In this document: positions 1 to 9,061 of the stretch, in pieces
Position numbering within the stretch: the stretch's first letter is position 1
Layout: every line of letters begins with the position of its first letter
DNA from: Shewanella fodinae
Lineage (GTDB): Bacteria; Pseudomonadota; Gammaproteobacteria; Enterobacterales; Shewanellaceae
Length of the DNA stretch: 64,000 nucleotides
Assembly: GCF_014651955.1 (NCBI RefSeq)
Contig: NZ_BMXW01000009.1
Coordinates: 62,001 to 126,000, forward strand
Direction of reading: 5' to 3'
Program-made: the position numbers and the translations under genes
Notes under the pieces: model-generated
The model's input: only the letters and a program-made list of their open reading frames with translations
Database searches by the model: none
What the model was told of the DNA's origin: nothing

Positions 1-444
1 GCGTTCACCATAAGGCGCATGTTCAGGGTTGGCGATGGCAAACCGTGTCAGTTGTCCACTTTGCAGCAGTTGTGTCAGTCCTGACAGGTCGGTATCGAGA
101 GTCAACGGTGAGTTATTGGGTGCCACCAAGGCTAATCGGCCATAGGCATAGACCACCCCGTTATCGGCAGTTACCTTGGCAGATGCCAGTGCTGCCACAT
201 ATTTTTCATCTGCCGACAAAAACAGTTGAAACGGCGCACCATGTTTAATCTGCGCCACAAAATTACCCGAGGAACCATAGGAAACGCGCAACTGCTTGCC
301 AGTTTGCTGCTGATAGTTTTTAACAATCTGCTCCATGGCAAACTTGATATTGGCCGCAGCGGCAATATTGGGGACTTCAGCGGCCACCCACGGACTGCCA
401 CAGATCAGCAATAACAGTGCTAACGAACGCCACAACCAAGCCAT
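1..444 (-). CDS. ModA-like molybdate/tungstate-type substrate-binding protein, cut by the window edge
   Basis: Reading leftward from ATG at 444 there are 148 codons with no stop before the window ends. The N-terminus is a signal peptide (MAWLWRSLALLLLICG then PWVAAE). After it come blocks typical of periplasmic ModA proteins: AAAANIKFAMEQI, YGSSGNFVAQI, GAPFQLFLSADE and, near the edge, FAIANPEHAPYGER. The family binds molybdate or tungstate in the periplasm and passes it to a ModB/ModC-type ABC transporter. The start lies 2 nt after the moaE stop, so this is the last visible gene of the moa operon, and its partners may lie beyond the left edge. It differs from the modA at 57.5-58.3 kb, so the window encodes two such binding proteins. 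The family call is firm; the exact oxyanion is inference. Confidence 0.85.
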   Translation of the reverse strand, partial: MAWLWRSLALLLLICGSPWVAAEVPNIAAAANIKFAMEQIVKNYQQQTGKQLRVSYGSSGNFVAQIKHGAPFQLFLSADEKYVAALASAKVTADNGVVYAYGRLALVAPNNSPLTLDTDLSGLTQLLQSGQLTRFAIANPEHAPYGER

Positions 445-446
445 GC

Positions 447-908
447 TTAACTATCCTGTTCCCAGGCTTGCGCCGCCTGTTCATCAGCATCCCGCGCGTC
501 CACCCAGCGCTTGTCAGCACCAACACCTTCAAGTTTCCAGAAAGGGGCCTTGGTTTTCAGAAAATCGATCAAGAATTCACAAGCGGCGAACGCCGCTTTA
601 CGATGCGCACTGCTGACACCGATAAACACGATCTGCTCACCTAATTTCATAGTGCCAACACGATGAATAATAGTGACAAAATTCAGCGGCCAACGCTCAC
701 GGGCTTGAGCCGTGATCTGCTGTAACACCGCTTCGGTCATGCCCGGATAATGCTCCAGCGTCAGATCAGTCACGGCACTGCCATCGTTAAAATCCCGCAC
801 CTTGCCAACAAAGGTCACTATCGCGCCATCGCTGTTGTCGGTAGCAATACGGGCGTATTCTGCCGGAACATCAAAATCCTGTTGTTGCACCACAATCCTA
901 TCTTGCAT
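447..908 (-). CDS. moaE: Molybdopterin synthase catalytic subunit MoaE
   Basis: 153 aa, the usual MoaE length. MoaE binds two thiocarboxylated MoaD subunits and inserts two sulfurs into precursor Z (cPMP) to make molybdopterin in the cytoplasm. Visible family features are VGKVRDFNDG, the IHRVG block, SSAHRKAAFAACEFLID and the lysine-bearing KTKAPFWKLE segment, where the conserved active-site lysines sit. It starts 2 nt after the moaD stop, consistent with coupled translation of the two subunits, and is followed after 2 nt by the ModA-like gene. Regulation is presumably through the Moco riboswitch ahead of moaA. Confidence 0.95.
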   Translation of the reverse strand: MQDRIVVQQQDFDVPAEYARIATDNSDGAIVTFVGKVRDFNDGSAVTDLTLEHYPGMTEAVLQQITAQARERWPLNFVTIIHRVGTMKLGEQIVFIGVSSAHRKAAFAACEFLIDFLKTKAPFWKLEGVGADKRWVDARDADEQAAQAWEQDS

Positions 909-910
909 CG

Positions 911-1162
911 TTAGCCCCCGGTCACCGGTGGGAAAAACGCCACTTCATCACCGTCATTAACCTCCGCATGCCAGTTGCTCAGCGTCTGGTTAACGGCAAC
1001 CAGTAGTTTGTCAGACTCTAATGCCCGCGCCCATTTCTCATTTTTGGCAGCCAGGTGAGTCCGTAATGCTGCGGTGGTGGCAACGTGTTCGCCAGCTTCC
1101 AACTGAATGGAAGGCGTACCGAGTAACTCTCTGATTTGGGCAAAAAACAATACATTAATCAT
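911..1162 (-). CDS. moaD: Molybdopterin synthase sulfur carrier MoaD
   Basis: 83 aa with a ubiquitin-like MoaD pattern and the essential C-terminal Gly-Gly (ending FFPPVTGG). MoeB adenylates that end and it is then thiocarboxylated, so MoaD delivers sulfur to MoaE. The start at 1162 is preceded by a good ribosome site (AAGGTG). It lies 3 nt downstream of moaC and 2 nt upstream of moaE, so it is an internal gene of the moaA-C-D-E operon. Confidence 0.95.
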   Translation of the reverse strand: MINVLFFAQIRELLGTPSIQLEAGEHVATTAALRTHLAAKNEKWARALESDKLLVAVNQTLSNWHAEVNDGDEVAFFPPVTGG

Positions 1163-1165
1163 GGG

Positions 1166-1642
1166 CTACACCTTAAAATGTCCTGATTTACCACCGCTTT
1201 TTTCCAGCAGGCGGATGCCGGTAATATGCATGTCTTTCTGCACCGCTTTACACATGTCGTAGATGGTCAACGCCGCGACAGAGGCGGCCGTCAGTGCTTC
1301 CATTTCCACACCGGTTTTACCGGATAATTTGCAGCGACTGGTAATCCACACTCGGTTAAATTGCGGTTGTGCTTCCAGATCCACTTCGACTTTGGTCAGC
1401 ATTAAAGGATGGCACAAGGGGATCAGCTCTGAGGTTTTTTTAGCCGCCATAATGCCCGCGATGCGGGCAGTGGCAAATACATCGCCTTTATGGTGCTTAC
1501 CGCTGACGATCATCTCTAGCGTTGCCGGCGCCATCTCGACATAAGCTTCGGCGCGGGCCTCACGTTCAGTTTCCGACTTGGCAGTAACGTCTACCATGTG
1601 GGCGTTACCATCGGCATTGATATGGGTAAATGTGTCGCTCAT
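1166..1642 (-). CDS. moaC: Cyclic pyranopterin monophosphate synthase MoaC
   Basis: 158 aa from ATG 1642; a TTG codon directly upstream is in frame but is not needed. MoaC converts the MoaA product (3',8-cyclo-dihydro-GTP) to cyclic pyranopterin monophosphate. Family blocks seen are [16 protein letters not shown] at the N-terminus, [31 protein letters not shown] and [11 protein letters not shown], with the conserved His, Lys and Asp positions present. There is a 54-nt gap to moaA upstream and a tight junction to moaD downstream. Confidence 0.95.
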   Translation of the reverse strand: MSDTFTHINADGNAHMVDVTAKSETEREARAEAYVEMAPATLEMIVSGKHHKGDVFATARIAGIMAAKKTSELIPLCHPLMLTKVEVDLEAQPQFNRVWITSRCKLSGKTGVEMEALTAASVAALTIYDMCKAVQKDMHITGIRLLEKSGGKSGHFKV

Positions 1643-1696
1643 CAAAAAGCTGCCTTAATTTGTCGTTCAAAATGCGGCGGTTATCCACCTAACGCC

Positions 1697-2680
1697 TTAA
1701 CCGCCGATAGAGGCCAGATGCTGGGTAACGCCAGTAATCCCTTGATGCAGGAAATGGGTTTCTTTCTTCAAATGTAACTGCTGATGCAACCGTTCAATCA
1801 ACGCTGGCTGTTGCGCGGTTGACTGTAGCAAGTCCCGCAGATCCAGTCCCTGTTCAGTAAACAGACACAAGTGTAATTTGCCAACAGCAGACACCCGCAA
1901 GCGATTACAACTGGCACAAAAGTCCTTGGAGTACGGCATGATCAGGCCGATACGGCCCTGATAATCTGGATGGCTGAAATTTTGCGCTGGCCCATCTTCC
2001 GCTGATGGCTGGTCGTACAGCCAACCTTCCGCCATCAATCGACCTTTAATGGCTTCACCCGCCAGATGATGTGCCTGAAAATATTCATGGCCCAAGCCTG
2101 TTTCCATCAGCTCAATAAAGCGTAAATCGATAGGTGTATGTTTGATCCAGTGCAGAAAACGCGGCAAATCTTTATCGTTCAGGTCTTTCAGCAACACGGC
2201 ATTGATTTTTACCCGCTCAAAACCAGCGTTGAGCGCTGCATCAACACCACGCATCACCTGATCAAAGCGGTTTTCACCGGTGATCTGATAAAACATCCGC
2301 GGATCCAAGCTATCGACCGAAATATTGATGCGCCGCAGACCCGCGTCATACCATTCCTGCGCATTTTTCTCTAACCGATACCCGTTAGTCGTGGTAGCAA
2401 TGGTATGAATCGCATCGTTGTCCGCTAAAAGTCGTACAATATCGGTAAAGTCTTTGCGCAACGTTGGCTCGCCGCCAGTAATGCGCACTTTACGGGTACC
2501 GACCTTGGCAAAAGCCGCCACCAGATGCTCAATTTCGCTGAGTGTCAAAAAGGATTGCTTGCCATTGGGATGATAGCCATCGGGCAAACAATAGCTGCAT
2601 TTGAAATTGCAAACGTCAGTCACTGACATTCGCAGATAATGGAATCGCCGACCGAAATCGTCTTGTAACTGCTGGGACAT
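1697..2680 (-). CDS. moaA: GTP 3',8-cyclase MoaA (radical SAM)
   Basis: 327 aa. It catalyses the first step of Moco synthesis, a radical SAM rearrangement of GTP. The N-terminal radical SAM cluster is C24, C28 and C31 (CNFKCSYC). The second 4Fe-4S cluster comes from the C-terminal FCASCNRLR and a later HLCLF cysteine. The protein ends in Gly-Gly, as functional MoaA proteins do. I chose ATG 2680 rather than the longer frame to 2746, because AAAGGTG sits 5-6 nt upstream and because the longer start would lie inside the Moco riboswitch. First gene of the moa operon. Confidence 0.95.
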   Translation of the reverse strand: MSQQLQDDFGRRFHYLRMSVTDVCNFKCSYCLPDGYHPNGKQSFLTLSEIEHLVAAFAKVGTRKVRITGGEPTLRKDFTDIVRLLADNDAIHTIATTTNGYRLEKNAQEWYDAGLRRINISVDSLDPRMFYQITGENRFDQVMRGVDAALNAGFERVKINAVLLKDLNDKDLPRFLHWIKHTPIDLRFIELMETGLGHEYFQAHHLAGEAIKGRLMAEGWLYDQPSAEDGPAQNFSHPDYQGRIGLIMPYSKDFCASCNRLRVSAVGKLHLCLFTEQGLDLRDLLQSTAQQPALIERLHQQLHLKKETHFLHQGITGVTQHLASIGG

Positions 2681-2682
2681 GA

Positions 2683-2815
2683 TCACCTTTCCAAAACAAG
2701 GGGAGGCAAGCGCATTTCTACTCTTACCCCGGTGGCAAAATGCCACGGCTTAAGCCCCTTATCTGTCGTGACGTAGGGACCTGAGCTCGGAGAACCGTCA
2801 GCCCTTAGTATAGAT
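2683..2815 (-). ncRNA. Moco riboswitch (molybdenum cofactor RNA motif) in the moaA leader
   Basis: Read leftward, the moaA leader contains GCCGUGG, then UUUUGCCACCGGGG, then a stem with AGAAAUG and GCUUGCCUCCCC, then UGGAAAGGUGAUC before AUG. As I remember the E. coli moaA leader, it has the same order: a GCCGUG arm, UUGCCACCAGGG, GAAGAAAUG, UUCGCCUCCC and a GGAAAGGUG ribosome site. An upstream arm, GACGG and CCUACGUC, is also present. The motif senses molybdenum cofactor (or the tungsten form) and represses moa expression. The last stem is next to the ribosome site, which fits control of translation. The 5' limit is approximate. Confidence 0.85.
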
Positions 2816-2991
2816 GCAAATGCCCCTTCGCTAAAACCCCAAAAGAGACTGTCGGTAAGAGAAAGGCGGGATCTGTGACTAAAGTCCACTATAACTCCCC
2901 CTAGTCAAACGCTGTGCGTTGACCAAATTTTCGGGTATGGTTGGGGACATAAACCAACATCCCGTTAACACGAGGCGAAGGATAAGAAACA

Positions 2992-4641
2992 ATGATGGAA
3001 CGCGAATCCATGGAATTTGATGTTGTGATTGTCGGTGCAGGCCCTGCTGGATTGGCGACTGCATGCCGTTTACTGCAAATTGCCAAAGATGCGGAAACGC
3101 CCCTTAGTGTGTGTGTGGTGGAAAAAGGTGCCGAAGTCGGTGCGCATATTATGTCTGGCGCGGTATTTGAGCCGACAGTGCTGGAAGAGTTGTTTGGTGA
3201 CTGGAAGAGTTTGGGGGCACCGCTGGACACAGCAGTCAGCAGCGATGAGTTTCTGTTGTTGCAATCCCCCACAAATGCCAGAGAAATGCCGCATTCACTG
3301 ATCCCGAAAACCATGACCAACGATGGCAATTACATCATCAGCGCAGGCAATCTGTGTCGCTGGCTGGCGGAGCAAGCCGAAGCGTTGGGGGCAGAAGTTT
3401 TTCCGGGATTTGCCGCCAGTGAACTACTGTTTAACGAAGATGGCAGTATTAAAGGGATTATTACCGGCGATATGGGCGTTGCCAAAGATGGCTCCCCCAA
3501 AGACAGCTATATGCCAGGTATGGAGTTGTTGGCGAAGTACACGGTGTTTGCTGAAGGGTGTCGCGGGCATCTTGGTAAACAACTTATCCAGCACTTCCAT
3601 TTGGACAACGGCAAGAGTCCACAACATTATGCCCTCGGGTTTAAAGAGATATGGCAGATCCCCGCAGCGCAACATCAACTGGGCAAAGTGCTGCATACCG
3701 CTGGCTGGCCGCTGACGGAAGCTTCTGGCGGTGGTTTCCTTTACCATATCGCGCAAAATCAGGTGGCTGTGGGGCTAATCGTGGATCTCAATTACAAGAA
3801 TCCTCATCTGAGCCCCTTTGAGGAATTTCAGCGCTACAAGACCCATCCGAAGATTGCCGCCATTTTGCAGCAGGGGCAACGCCTGAGTTACGGTGCTAGA
3901 GCGATAGCCAAAGGCGGACTCAATTCACTCCCTAAGATGAGTTTTCCCGGTGGTTTACTGGTTGGCTGTGACGCAGGCACGCTAAACTTTGCCAAAATCA
4001 AAGGTATTCACACCGCCATGAAGAGTGGCATGCTGGCTGCCGAAACCCTAGCTGAAGCAATGTTTGCTGGCGTTGAGGCGGGTAAGGATCTGGACTGTTT
4101 TCAAACGCGCATCGAACAGAGTTCATTATACGAAGAACTCTACTGTGCCCGTAATTTCGGTCCGGCATTACACAAGTTTGGTACGCTGCTTGGTGGCGCT
4201 TTTAATTTTGTTGAACAGAACTGGTTTGACGGCAGATTCCCGCTGACACTGCGTGATGACAAGGCCGACTTTGCTTGCTTGGGTAAGGCCTGTGATTATA
4301 CCAAGATCAGCTATCCCGCGCCGGATAATAAACTCACGTTTGATCGGCTATCGTCCATCTATCTAGCGAATATTGCCCACGATGAAGATCAACCTTGCCA
4401 TTTGCAACTGGGAAACCGCTCGGTGCCACTGGCAGTCAATCTGCCGTTATATGACGAGCCAGCACAACGCTACTGTCCTGCTGGCGTCTATGAAGTCACC
4501 GAAGATGCAGGGGAGAAACGTTTTGTAATCAACGCGCAAAACTGTATCCACTGTAAAACCTGTGACATTAAAGACCCAAGTCAAAACATCAATTGGGTTA
4601 CTCCTGAGGGTGGCAGTGGTCCGAATTACTCCGGTATGTAG
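2992..4641 (+). CDS. Electron transfer flavoprotein-ubiquinone oxidoreductase (ETF-QO)
   Basis: 549 aa, the normal ETF-QO length. This membrane-associated FAD and 4Fe-4S enzyme takes electrons from reduced ETF, fed by acyl-CoA and related dehydrogenases, and reduces ubiquinone. An N-terminal FAD-binding motif, VVIVGAGPAGLATA, starts about residue 12. The C-terminal cluster motif is CIHCKTCDIKDPSQNINW, with a further Cys in YCPAGVYE, and the end GGSGPNYSGM is typical. Two adjacent ATG codons are possible starts; GAAGGATAAG upstream is the ribosome site. The gene diverges from moaA across a 311-nt gap that also carries the riboswitch. Confidence 0.95.
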   Translation: MMERESMEFDVVIVGAGPAGLATACRLLQIAKDAETPLSVCVVEKGAEVGAHIMSGAVFEPTVLEELFGDWKSLGAPLDTAVSSDEFLLLQSPTNAREMPHSLIPKTMTNDGNYIISAGNLCRWLAEQAEALGAEVFPGFAASELLFNEDGSIKGIITGDMGVAKDGSPKDSYMPGMELLAKYTVFAEGCRGHLGKQLIQHFHLDNGKSPQHYALGFKEIWQIPAAQHQLGKVLHTAGWPLTEASGGGFLYHIAQNQVAVGLIVDLNYKNPHLSPFEEFQRYKTHPKIAAILQQGQRLSYGARAIAKGGLNSLPKMSFPGGLLVGCDAGTLNFAKIKGIHTAMKSGMLAAETLAEAMFAGVEAGKDLDCFQTRIEQSSLYEELYCARNFGPALHKFGTLLGGAFNFVEQNWFDGRFPLTLRDDKADFACLGKACDYTKISYPAPDNKLTFDRLSSIYLANIAHDEDQPCHLQLGNRSVPLAVNLPLYDEPAQRYCPAGVYEVTEDAGEKRFVINAQNCIHCKTCDIKDPSQNINWVTPEGGSGPNYSGM

Positions 4642-4689
4642 TGTCAAACTACGGTAGTATAACTGCAGTATTTTTAAACAGCATGATTG

Positions 4690-4737
4690 CAGCGCCGCCG
4701 CTGGACAGGGATAATGCCCGACTCCGCGGCGGCGTTG
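4690..4737 (+). terminator. Possible terminator hairpin after ETF-QO
   Basis: A perfect 9-bp inverted repeat, CGCCGCCGC (4693-4701) and GCGGCGGCG (4726-4734), is separated by 24 nt. It has no proper T tract, so it could be a Rho-independent terminator of poor quality or simply a strong mRNA 3' stem. It lies 50 nt after the ETF-QO stop and 80 nt before the chemoreceptor gene. Confidence 0.4.
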
Positions 4738-4816
4738 TCGCGTCGGTGCGCGCCCAAATCCGGGCCATCTGGTTTCCGGAAAATACCTGAGTCTCTAAGC
4801 TGTAAAAATTAAAAAT

Positions 4817-6727
4817 ATGAAATTCAATACATTAACTATTAAGCAGAAACTGCTGATCACTATGATATTGGCAGTTTTACTGCCCACATGTTTGGTTGGC
4901 CTGTTAGGTCAGCACAACGCCAAACAGGTTATCAGCCAACGAATGCTGACTTCCGAGTTACCCAACCAGTTATTGCAGATCCGCAGTCGTATCGAACTGG
5001 AAATCAGTACGCTGCTGAATGCTTCAGAACAACTGGCAAACGATCCCATTCTCAATCATTGGCTGGAGCAAGGCCGGCCGGATGCTGAAGAACCCTTGGT
5101 AGAGGCTAAACTGCAGCAATTAGTTGCCCAATATCAATTGGCACAGGCGTCTTACGCCGACCGCCAATCTGCCGCTTATTACACCCAAAATGGCTTGCTG
5201 CGCATCCTTAATCATCAACAGGACGCTTGGTTTTTTGATTATGTGAACAGTGGCAAAACCAAGATGCTAAAGCTGTATACAGAGCCAAACAGCGGTGACA
5301 TCAAACTGTTTATCAACTATCAGCAGACCAATGGCAGAGCCTTGGTAGGCTTAGGTAAGTCGCTGAAAGATATGGTGACCCTGCTCAATAGCTTCCGCAT
5401 TGAGCAAACTGGTCAGGTATTTCTCGCCGATGAAAACGGCGTAATCGAGATCCATCAAAACCAAACGTTGGTGGGGAAAAGTCACCTGACAGATCTTTAC
5501 GGCCAAACCGCTGATAAGTTATTGCAACACAGTGATTTCAACCTGCAGACACTCAAGCTCAACGGTACTGATACCTTAGTCGCCAGCAGCTATCTGCCCA
5601 CCATAGGTTGGTATGTGATTGCTCAAGTGCCCAAACAGGAAATCTTTGATGAGTTAGATCAGGCATCATGGATCATCCTGTTATGGACGCTGGTGATTAC
5701 CGGCGGATTCATTGTGTTAGCCATTCTGGTGGCGGGTTCAGTCAGTCGTCCAATCGCTCGTGCAGCTCACATGTTTATTGAATTGGGTGATGGCGATCTG
5801 CGACAACGCTTGCCAGAACACGGCAATGATGAATTGGCAAAACTAGCTCGCGGTTTTAACAGTTTTATCTCGCAGATCCACCGCTCGATTGAAGAAGTGG
5901 CCGATACCAGTCAAACCCTGACAACGGCAGCCACCACTGCCGCTAAACACGCCCAGCAGAGCCAACTGGATTACAACGAGCAGAAAGACCGGACGTTAAC
6001 TGTGGTCACGGCTGTTAACCAGATGGGGGCCACTGTCAGTGAAATCGCCAACAATGCGGCAAAAGCGGCTGATGCAGCCAAGAGTGCAGACGACGAAGCG
6101 GTCACCGGACAAGACGTTGTCGCCCGCACCCGTGGCACCATCAATCAGTTGTCTGACGATGTTGGGCAGATGTCTGAAGTGATTGCGTCATTGTCCAAAC
6201 ACACGGACGCCATTGGCAGTGTACTGGATGTTATCCGTAGCATCTCTGAGCAAACCAATCTGTTGGCGCTGAATGCAGCCATTGAAGCCGCCCGAGCAGG
6301 CGAAGCCGGCCGCGGCTTTTCGGTAGTGGCCGATGAAGTGCGGAATCTAGCGTCACGCACTGCCAGCTCCACAGATGAAGTGCAACAGATGATTGACCGC
6401 TTACAAACTGAAGCCGCTAAAGCCGTTGCCGCGATGGAACAGAGCCGCAGTCGCTCGGCTGAGGGCGTACGTGCCGCCGATGAAGCCAGCGAGGTGCTGC
6501 AACAGATTTCGGCTCGGATTACACTGATCAGTGACATGAATGTCCAGGTCGCGGCCGCCACTGAAGAGCAGGCGGCGGTGGTACAGGATATTAACCGCAA
6601 TTTGACCGAGATCAGCGAAGTGTCGAACCGCACCAGCGAACGGGCAGAAGACACCTATCGTTCCAGTGACTCCCTGAATCAACTGGCAGATCGTTTGGGT
6701 AAATTGGTATCTCGTTTTCGCCTTTAA
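4817..6727 (+). CDS. Methyl-accepting chemotaxis protein
   Basis: 636 aa. An N-terminal membrane segment (about residues 11-32) is followed by a periplasmic sensor of about 250 residues, probably Cache-like by length and pattern. A second membrane segment (about 287-310, [21 protein letters not shown]) leads into a HAMP linker and the cytoplasmic signalling domain. The hairpin tip is recognisable ([20 protein letters not shown], then [15 protein letters not shown]). The protein would transmit ligand binding to CheA/CheW. No chemotaxis genes are adjacent and the ligand cannot be read from sequence. Transcribed alone, convergent with the downstream regulator gene. Confidence 0.95.
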   Translation: MKFNTLTIKQKLLITMILAVLLPTCLVGLLGQHNAKQVISQRMLTSELPNQLLQIRSRIELEISTLLNASEQLANDPILNHWLEQGRPDAEEPLVEAKLQQLVAQYQLAQASYADRQSAAYYTQNGLLRILNHQQDAWFFDYVNSGKTKMLKLYTEPNSGDIKLFINYQQTNGRALVGLGKSLKDMVTLLNSFRIEQTGQVFLADENGVIEIHQNQTLVGKSHLTDLYGQTADKLLQHSDFNLQTLKLNGTDTLVASSYLPTIGWYVIAQVPKQEIFDELDQASWIILLWTLVITGGFIVLAILVAGSVSRPIARAAHMFIELGDGDLRQRLPEHGNDELAKLARGFNSFISQIHRSIEEVADTSQTLTTAATTAAKHAQQSQLDYNEQKDRTLTVVTAVNQMGATVSEIANNAAKAADAAKSADDEAVTGQDVVARTRGTINQLSDDVGQMSEVIASLSKHTDAIGSVLDVIRSISEQTNLLALNAAIEAARAGEAGRGFSVVADEVRNLASRTASSTDEVQQMIDRLQTEAAKAVAAMEQSRSRSAEGVRAADEASEVLQQISARITLISDMNVQVAAATEEQAAVVQDINRNLTEISEVSNRTSERAEDTYRSSDSLNQLADRLGKLVSRFRL

Positions 6728-6745
6728 GCCATCGTTGACGATGAC

Positions 6746-8242
6746 TCAAGTGGCTTGGCAAGCACCATAACATTTGGGCTCCCGTGGACATACTGCGCCA
6801 CGGGAGCAGATCAATCGTGCTTGTTGCTGCAGCCCACGTTCCAACCAGTGAATATTCAAAATACGTGCTAGCATCAGCAGTTGCCGTCGCATGGCGGCTG
6901 GAATATCAGCTTCACCGCCACGGCTAACGCAAAGTTGCTTCAGTTCCTGTGTCATGGCTGGCGCATCCATTCCCTGAGCCTCCATGGCCGGATTGAGATC
7001 GATACCAGCACACAACACCCGGTTGTTTCCGGCCAGATCGGTCACTTTTACCGACTCACAGCAGTACAAGCGCGGCTGGCCGTTAACGTCTAGTAATGAA
7101 ATCTGCGCCGCGCTGCCCTGCCGAGGTTCGGTGATCATGCGGAACACCGACCAATGCTGGCAGGGATCGGCCACTTCACGCATATTGCCCCAAGGCAACG
7201 GAATACCGTTGCCGCGATAAACCGCTTTGAGTTTTCCTGGCGTGTAGGCATCAAAATAGTGCCAGTGCGGATAGGGAGAAACCACGGTCATCCGCCGCAT
7301 CGCTACCGAAGGCGTTACCCCCGCTAGCCGGTGTGCATCGACTTCATAGCCGTAACGATCCAGTAACTGACGAAACGGGACTTTGGGGCAGAGCAAGGCG
7401 CCGGCAAAAAAGCTTGCTTCAAAGCTGCGCCAAGCTTGCAGAATATCTTGAGCATTCACCGATGAACTCTGCTGCGCTGGGTCAAGTTCGTATGCCCCTG
7501 GGCCTATATTCATCTCATGGAGTAAACCATCGCTACGGTGTAATACACAATGACCAATATGCACCGCCAAGTCATATTTCATCCGGGTTGGACTGCTGCG
7601 TAACGCTTCATTCAGCATCAGCTTCCCAGGTGCATCCATAAAGGAAGTTACCAGCCGATGGGTGCCACTTTCATTTTTTGGCGTCTGAAACCAGTGTACC
7701 TTAAGCCCCTGTCTTGCAGCCAAATCCAGCATATCCTCCAGCGACAAAGGCAACTGCTTATTGCCAATATCATCGGCGGCGCGCTCCAAATCGGGAAAGT
7801 GATTTTGGTGATGCTCTTGGTAGGCGCGGATCAGTAGCTGTGCGAACTGGCGGCCAGAAATACCTGTCTGAGACAGCATCTCTGGAATTGCTATCTGCAG
7901 AATATCACCGGAGAACAGAAAACCCGGTTCCAACGGCATACCGCTGATACCGCCGCGATTGCCCTTCTCTGGGACAATTGCCTCCTCCTCTGGGGCATCA
8001 TCGAGAAACCACTCCGGCGATTTCTGAAATACATCGGCTATCACCTGCAACATGGCATAACTCGGCGTGCGCTTACCACGTTCAATCATGGAGAGATAAG
8101 ACACAGATGGCGCTAACTCTGGATCCAGCCTGATACAGCGGGCAGACAGATCTTCCATAGTTAAGTGATTGCGTTTTCTCAGATTTCTGATCTTGGTCCC
8201 GAGAAAATGTGACTTACGAAGTAGGCTCTGTTCTTGGCGCAT
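6746..8242 (-). CDS. ScfR/PrpR-type transcriptional regulator (XRE HTH, IrrE-like domain, Cys-rich C-terminus)
   Basis: 498 aa. The N-terminus holds an XRE helix-turn-helix (LGTKIRNLRKRNHLTMEDLS, with SYLSMIERGKRTPSYAMLQ). The middle region resembles the IrrE/M78-like domain, but its metal site is degenerate (AVHIGHCVLH in place of HExxH). The C-terminal third resembles the domain of short-chain fatty acyl-CoA regulators such as mycobacterial PrpR and RamB. It ends with four cysteines (CSRGAVCPREPKCYGAC), as in PrpR proteins that bind an iron-sulfur cluster. Such regulators control propionate or glyoxylate-pathway genes. The ATG at 8242 has no ribosome site; three direct repeats end almost at the codon, so a leaderless or autoregulated mRNA is possible. 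Confidence 0.85.
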   Translation of the reverse strand: MRQEQSLLRKSHFLGTKIRNLRKRNHLTMEDLSARCIRLDPELAPSVSYLSMIERGKRTPSYAMLQVIADVFQKSPEWFLDDAPEEEAIVPEKGNRGGISGMPLEPGFLFSGDILQIAIPEMLSQTGISGRQFAQLLIRAYQEHHQNHFPDLERAADDIGNKQLPLSLEDMLDLAARQGLKVHWFQTPKNESGTHRLVTSFMDAPGKLMLNEALRSSPTRMKYDLAVHIGHCVLHRSDGLLHEMNIGPGAYELDPAQQSSSVNAQDILQAWRSFEASFFAGALLCPKVPFRQLLDRYGYEVDAHRLAGVTPSVAMRRMTVVSPYPHWHYFDAYTPGKLKAVYRGNGIPLPWGNMREVADPCQHWSVFRMITEPRQGSAAQISLLDVNGQPRLYCCESVKVTDLAGNNRVLCAGIDLNPAMEAQGMDAPAMTQELKQLCVSRGGEADIPAAMRRQLLMLARILNIHWLERGLQQQARLICSRGAVCPREPKCYGACQAT

Positions 8243-8243
8243 T

Positions 8244-8281
8244 TTGTAAAATTCACAATGTAAAATTTTTATTGTGAAATT
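8244..8281. promoter_or_regulatory. Three 10-bp direct repeats at 14-bp intervals, likely operator of the ScfR-like gene
   Basis: TTGTAAAATT (8244-8253), ATGTAAAATT (8258-8267) and TTGTGAAATT (8272-8281) are spaced exactly 14 bp apart. They lie directly upstream of the ScfR-like start codon and about 90 bp upstream of the divergent malate-synthase-like gene. The second and third units also form an imperfect inverted pair (AATTCACAAT and ATTGTGAAATT). Regulators of this family often bind AT-rich TTTGCAAA-like sites near their own promoter. Binding by this regulator is inference. Confidence 0.5.
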
Positions 8282-8369
8282 CTAGTATAAAAACAGCTAG
8301 TCTACAAAATATACAAGTCGGTGATTATTTGCACCACTACCATTTGCCGTGAGATACGAGGGAACAGCC

Positions 8370-8888
8370 ATGAATATGCCACTGAATACCACTGAATTGC
8401 AGCGCCAACATCCATGTATTGCAATGGCAGTCGTGAATGTGGAATCCTTGGCTAAACGCCATATTTCCGAAAAACTGTCCAACGCCAAACAGTTATTGGA
8501 TATTTTGTTTCCGTTGGCCCAGGGATCGCATAACGATGTAACGGGTTATATGGTGTACTACCAGCATCTGCTGGCCTGTTTTGCCGATGCCACTTTAAGT
8601 GGTCTGCGCCAACCACGGCAATTTGTGGCCCTGGCGGGTCATAAGGCGCAGCCGGAAGCCCTGTTGCTGAAACACGAAAGCGGCTGCCATCTGGAACTGA
8701 GTTTTAATAATGCCGGCACTATTGGCTGTCATGACAAAGCCAACATTGATGACATTCAGCTGGAAAGTGTAGAACGCCAGACCCGGCAATGGATCAGTCT
8801 GTTACATGAAGGCATTGATGGCCACACTTGCAGCCAAGTCATGTCTAAACAGTTTGTTGACCGGACAGGCCTGATATACGCGCTGTAG
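8370..8888 (+). CDS. Stand-alone protein resembling the middle (beta-rich) domain of malate synthase G
   Basis: 172 aa from ATG 8370, chosen because GAGGG lies 7 nt upstream; a longer frame starts at 8349. Residues of about 40-140 follow malate synthase G closely: LLDILFPLAQGSHNDVTGY, LRQPRQFVALAG, KAQPEALLLKHESGCHLEL, and GTIGCHDKANIDDIQLES. In GlcB the matching text is LPLENGSYQDV, LRTPAQFVGYRG, LLKNNGLHIELQ and GRIGKDDPAHINDVIVEA (recalled from E. coli). The TIM-barrel catalytic part (for example DCEDSVAAVDAEDK) is absent, so it cannot be a malate synthase. It has its own ribosome site and terminator, which argues for a maintained gene rather than fresh debris. Function unknown. Confidence 0.65.
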   Translation: MNMPLNTTELQRQHPCIAMAVVNVESLAKRHISEKLSNAKQLLDILFPLAQGSHNDVTGYMVYYQHLLACFADATLSGLRQPRQFVALAGHKAQPEALLLKHESGCHLELSFNNAGTIGCHDKANIDDIQLESVERQTRQWISLLHEGIDGHTCSQVMSKQFVDRTGLIYAL

Positions 8889-8913
8889 TCACCGGATAAG
8901 CCCATCTAATCCC

Positions 8914-8943
8914 AACAGCAGAACTAGAATTCTGCTGTTTTTT
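8914..8943 (+). terminator. Rho-independent terminator after the malate-synthase-like gene
   Basis: A 10-bp perfect stem, AACAGCAGAA (8914-8923) and TTCTGCTGTT (8930-8939), with a 6-nt loop is followed by a T run. It is 26 nt downstream of the stop codon. Confidence 0.85.
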
Positions 8944-9061
8944 AAGTTCAACAATCCAGTTATTAAATAATATTGAATCATATGATTAAGTTTATTTGAT
9001 TTCACTGACACTCAAGCCTTCCCTATACTGCCACTTCTTATTTTTACGGAAAATTCCTTCC

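Noticed and set aside
171..401. 76-codon ORF on the minus strand at the left edge
   Set aside because: It lies inside the ModA-like gene in another frame; the true frame carries a signal peptide and ModA motifs and runs off the window.
4064..4246. ORFs inside ETF-QO and other long genes on both strands
   Set aside because: They are frame shadows of clearly assigned genes without their own ribosome sites or motifs.
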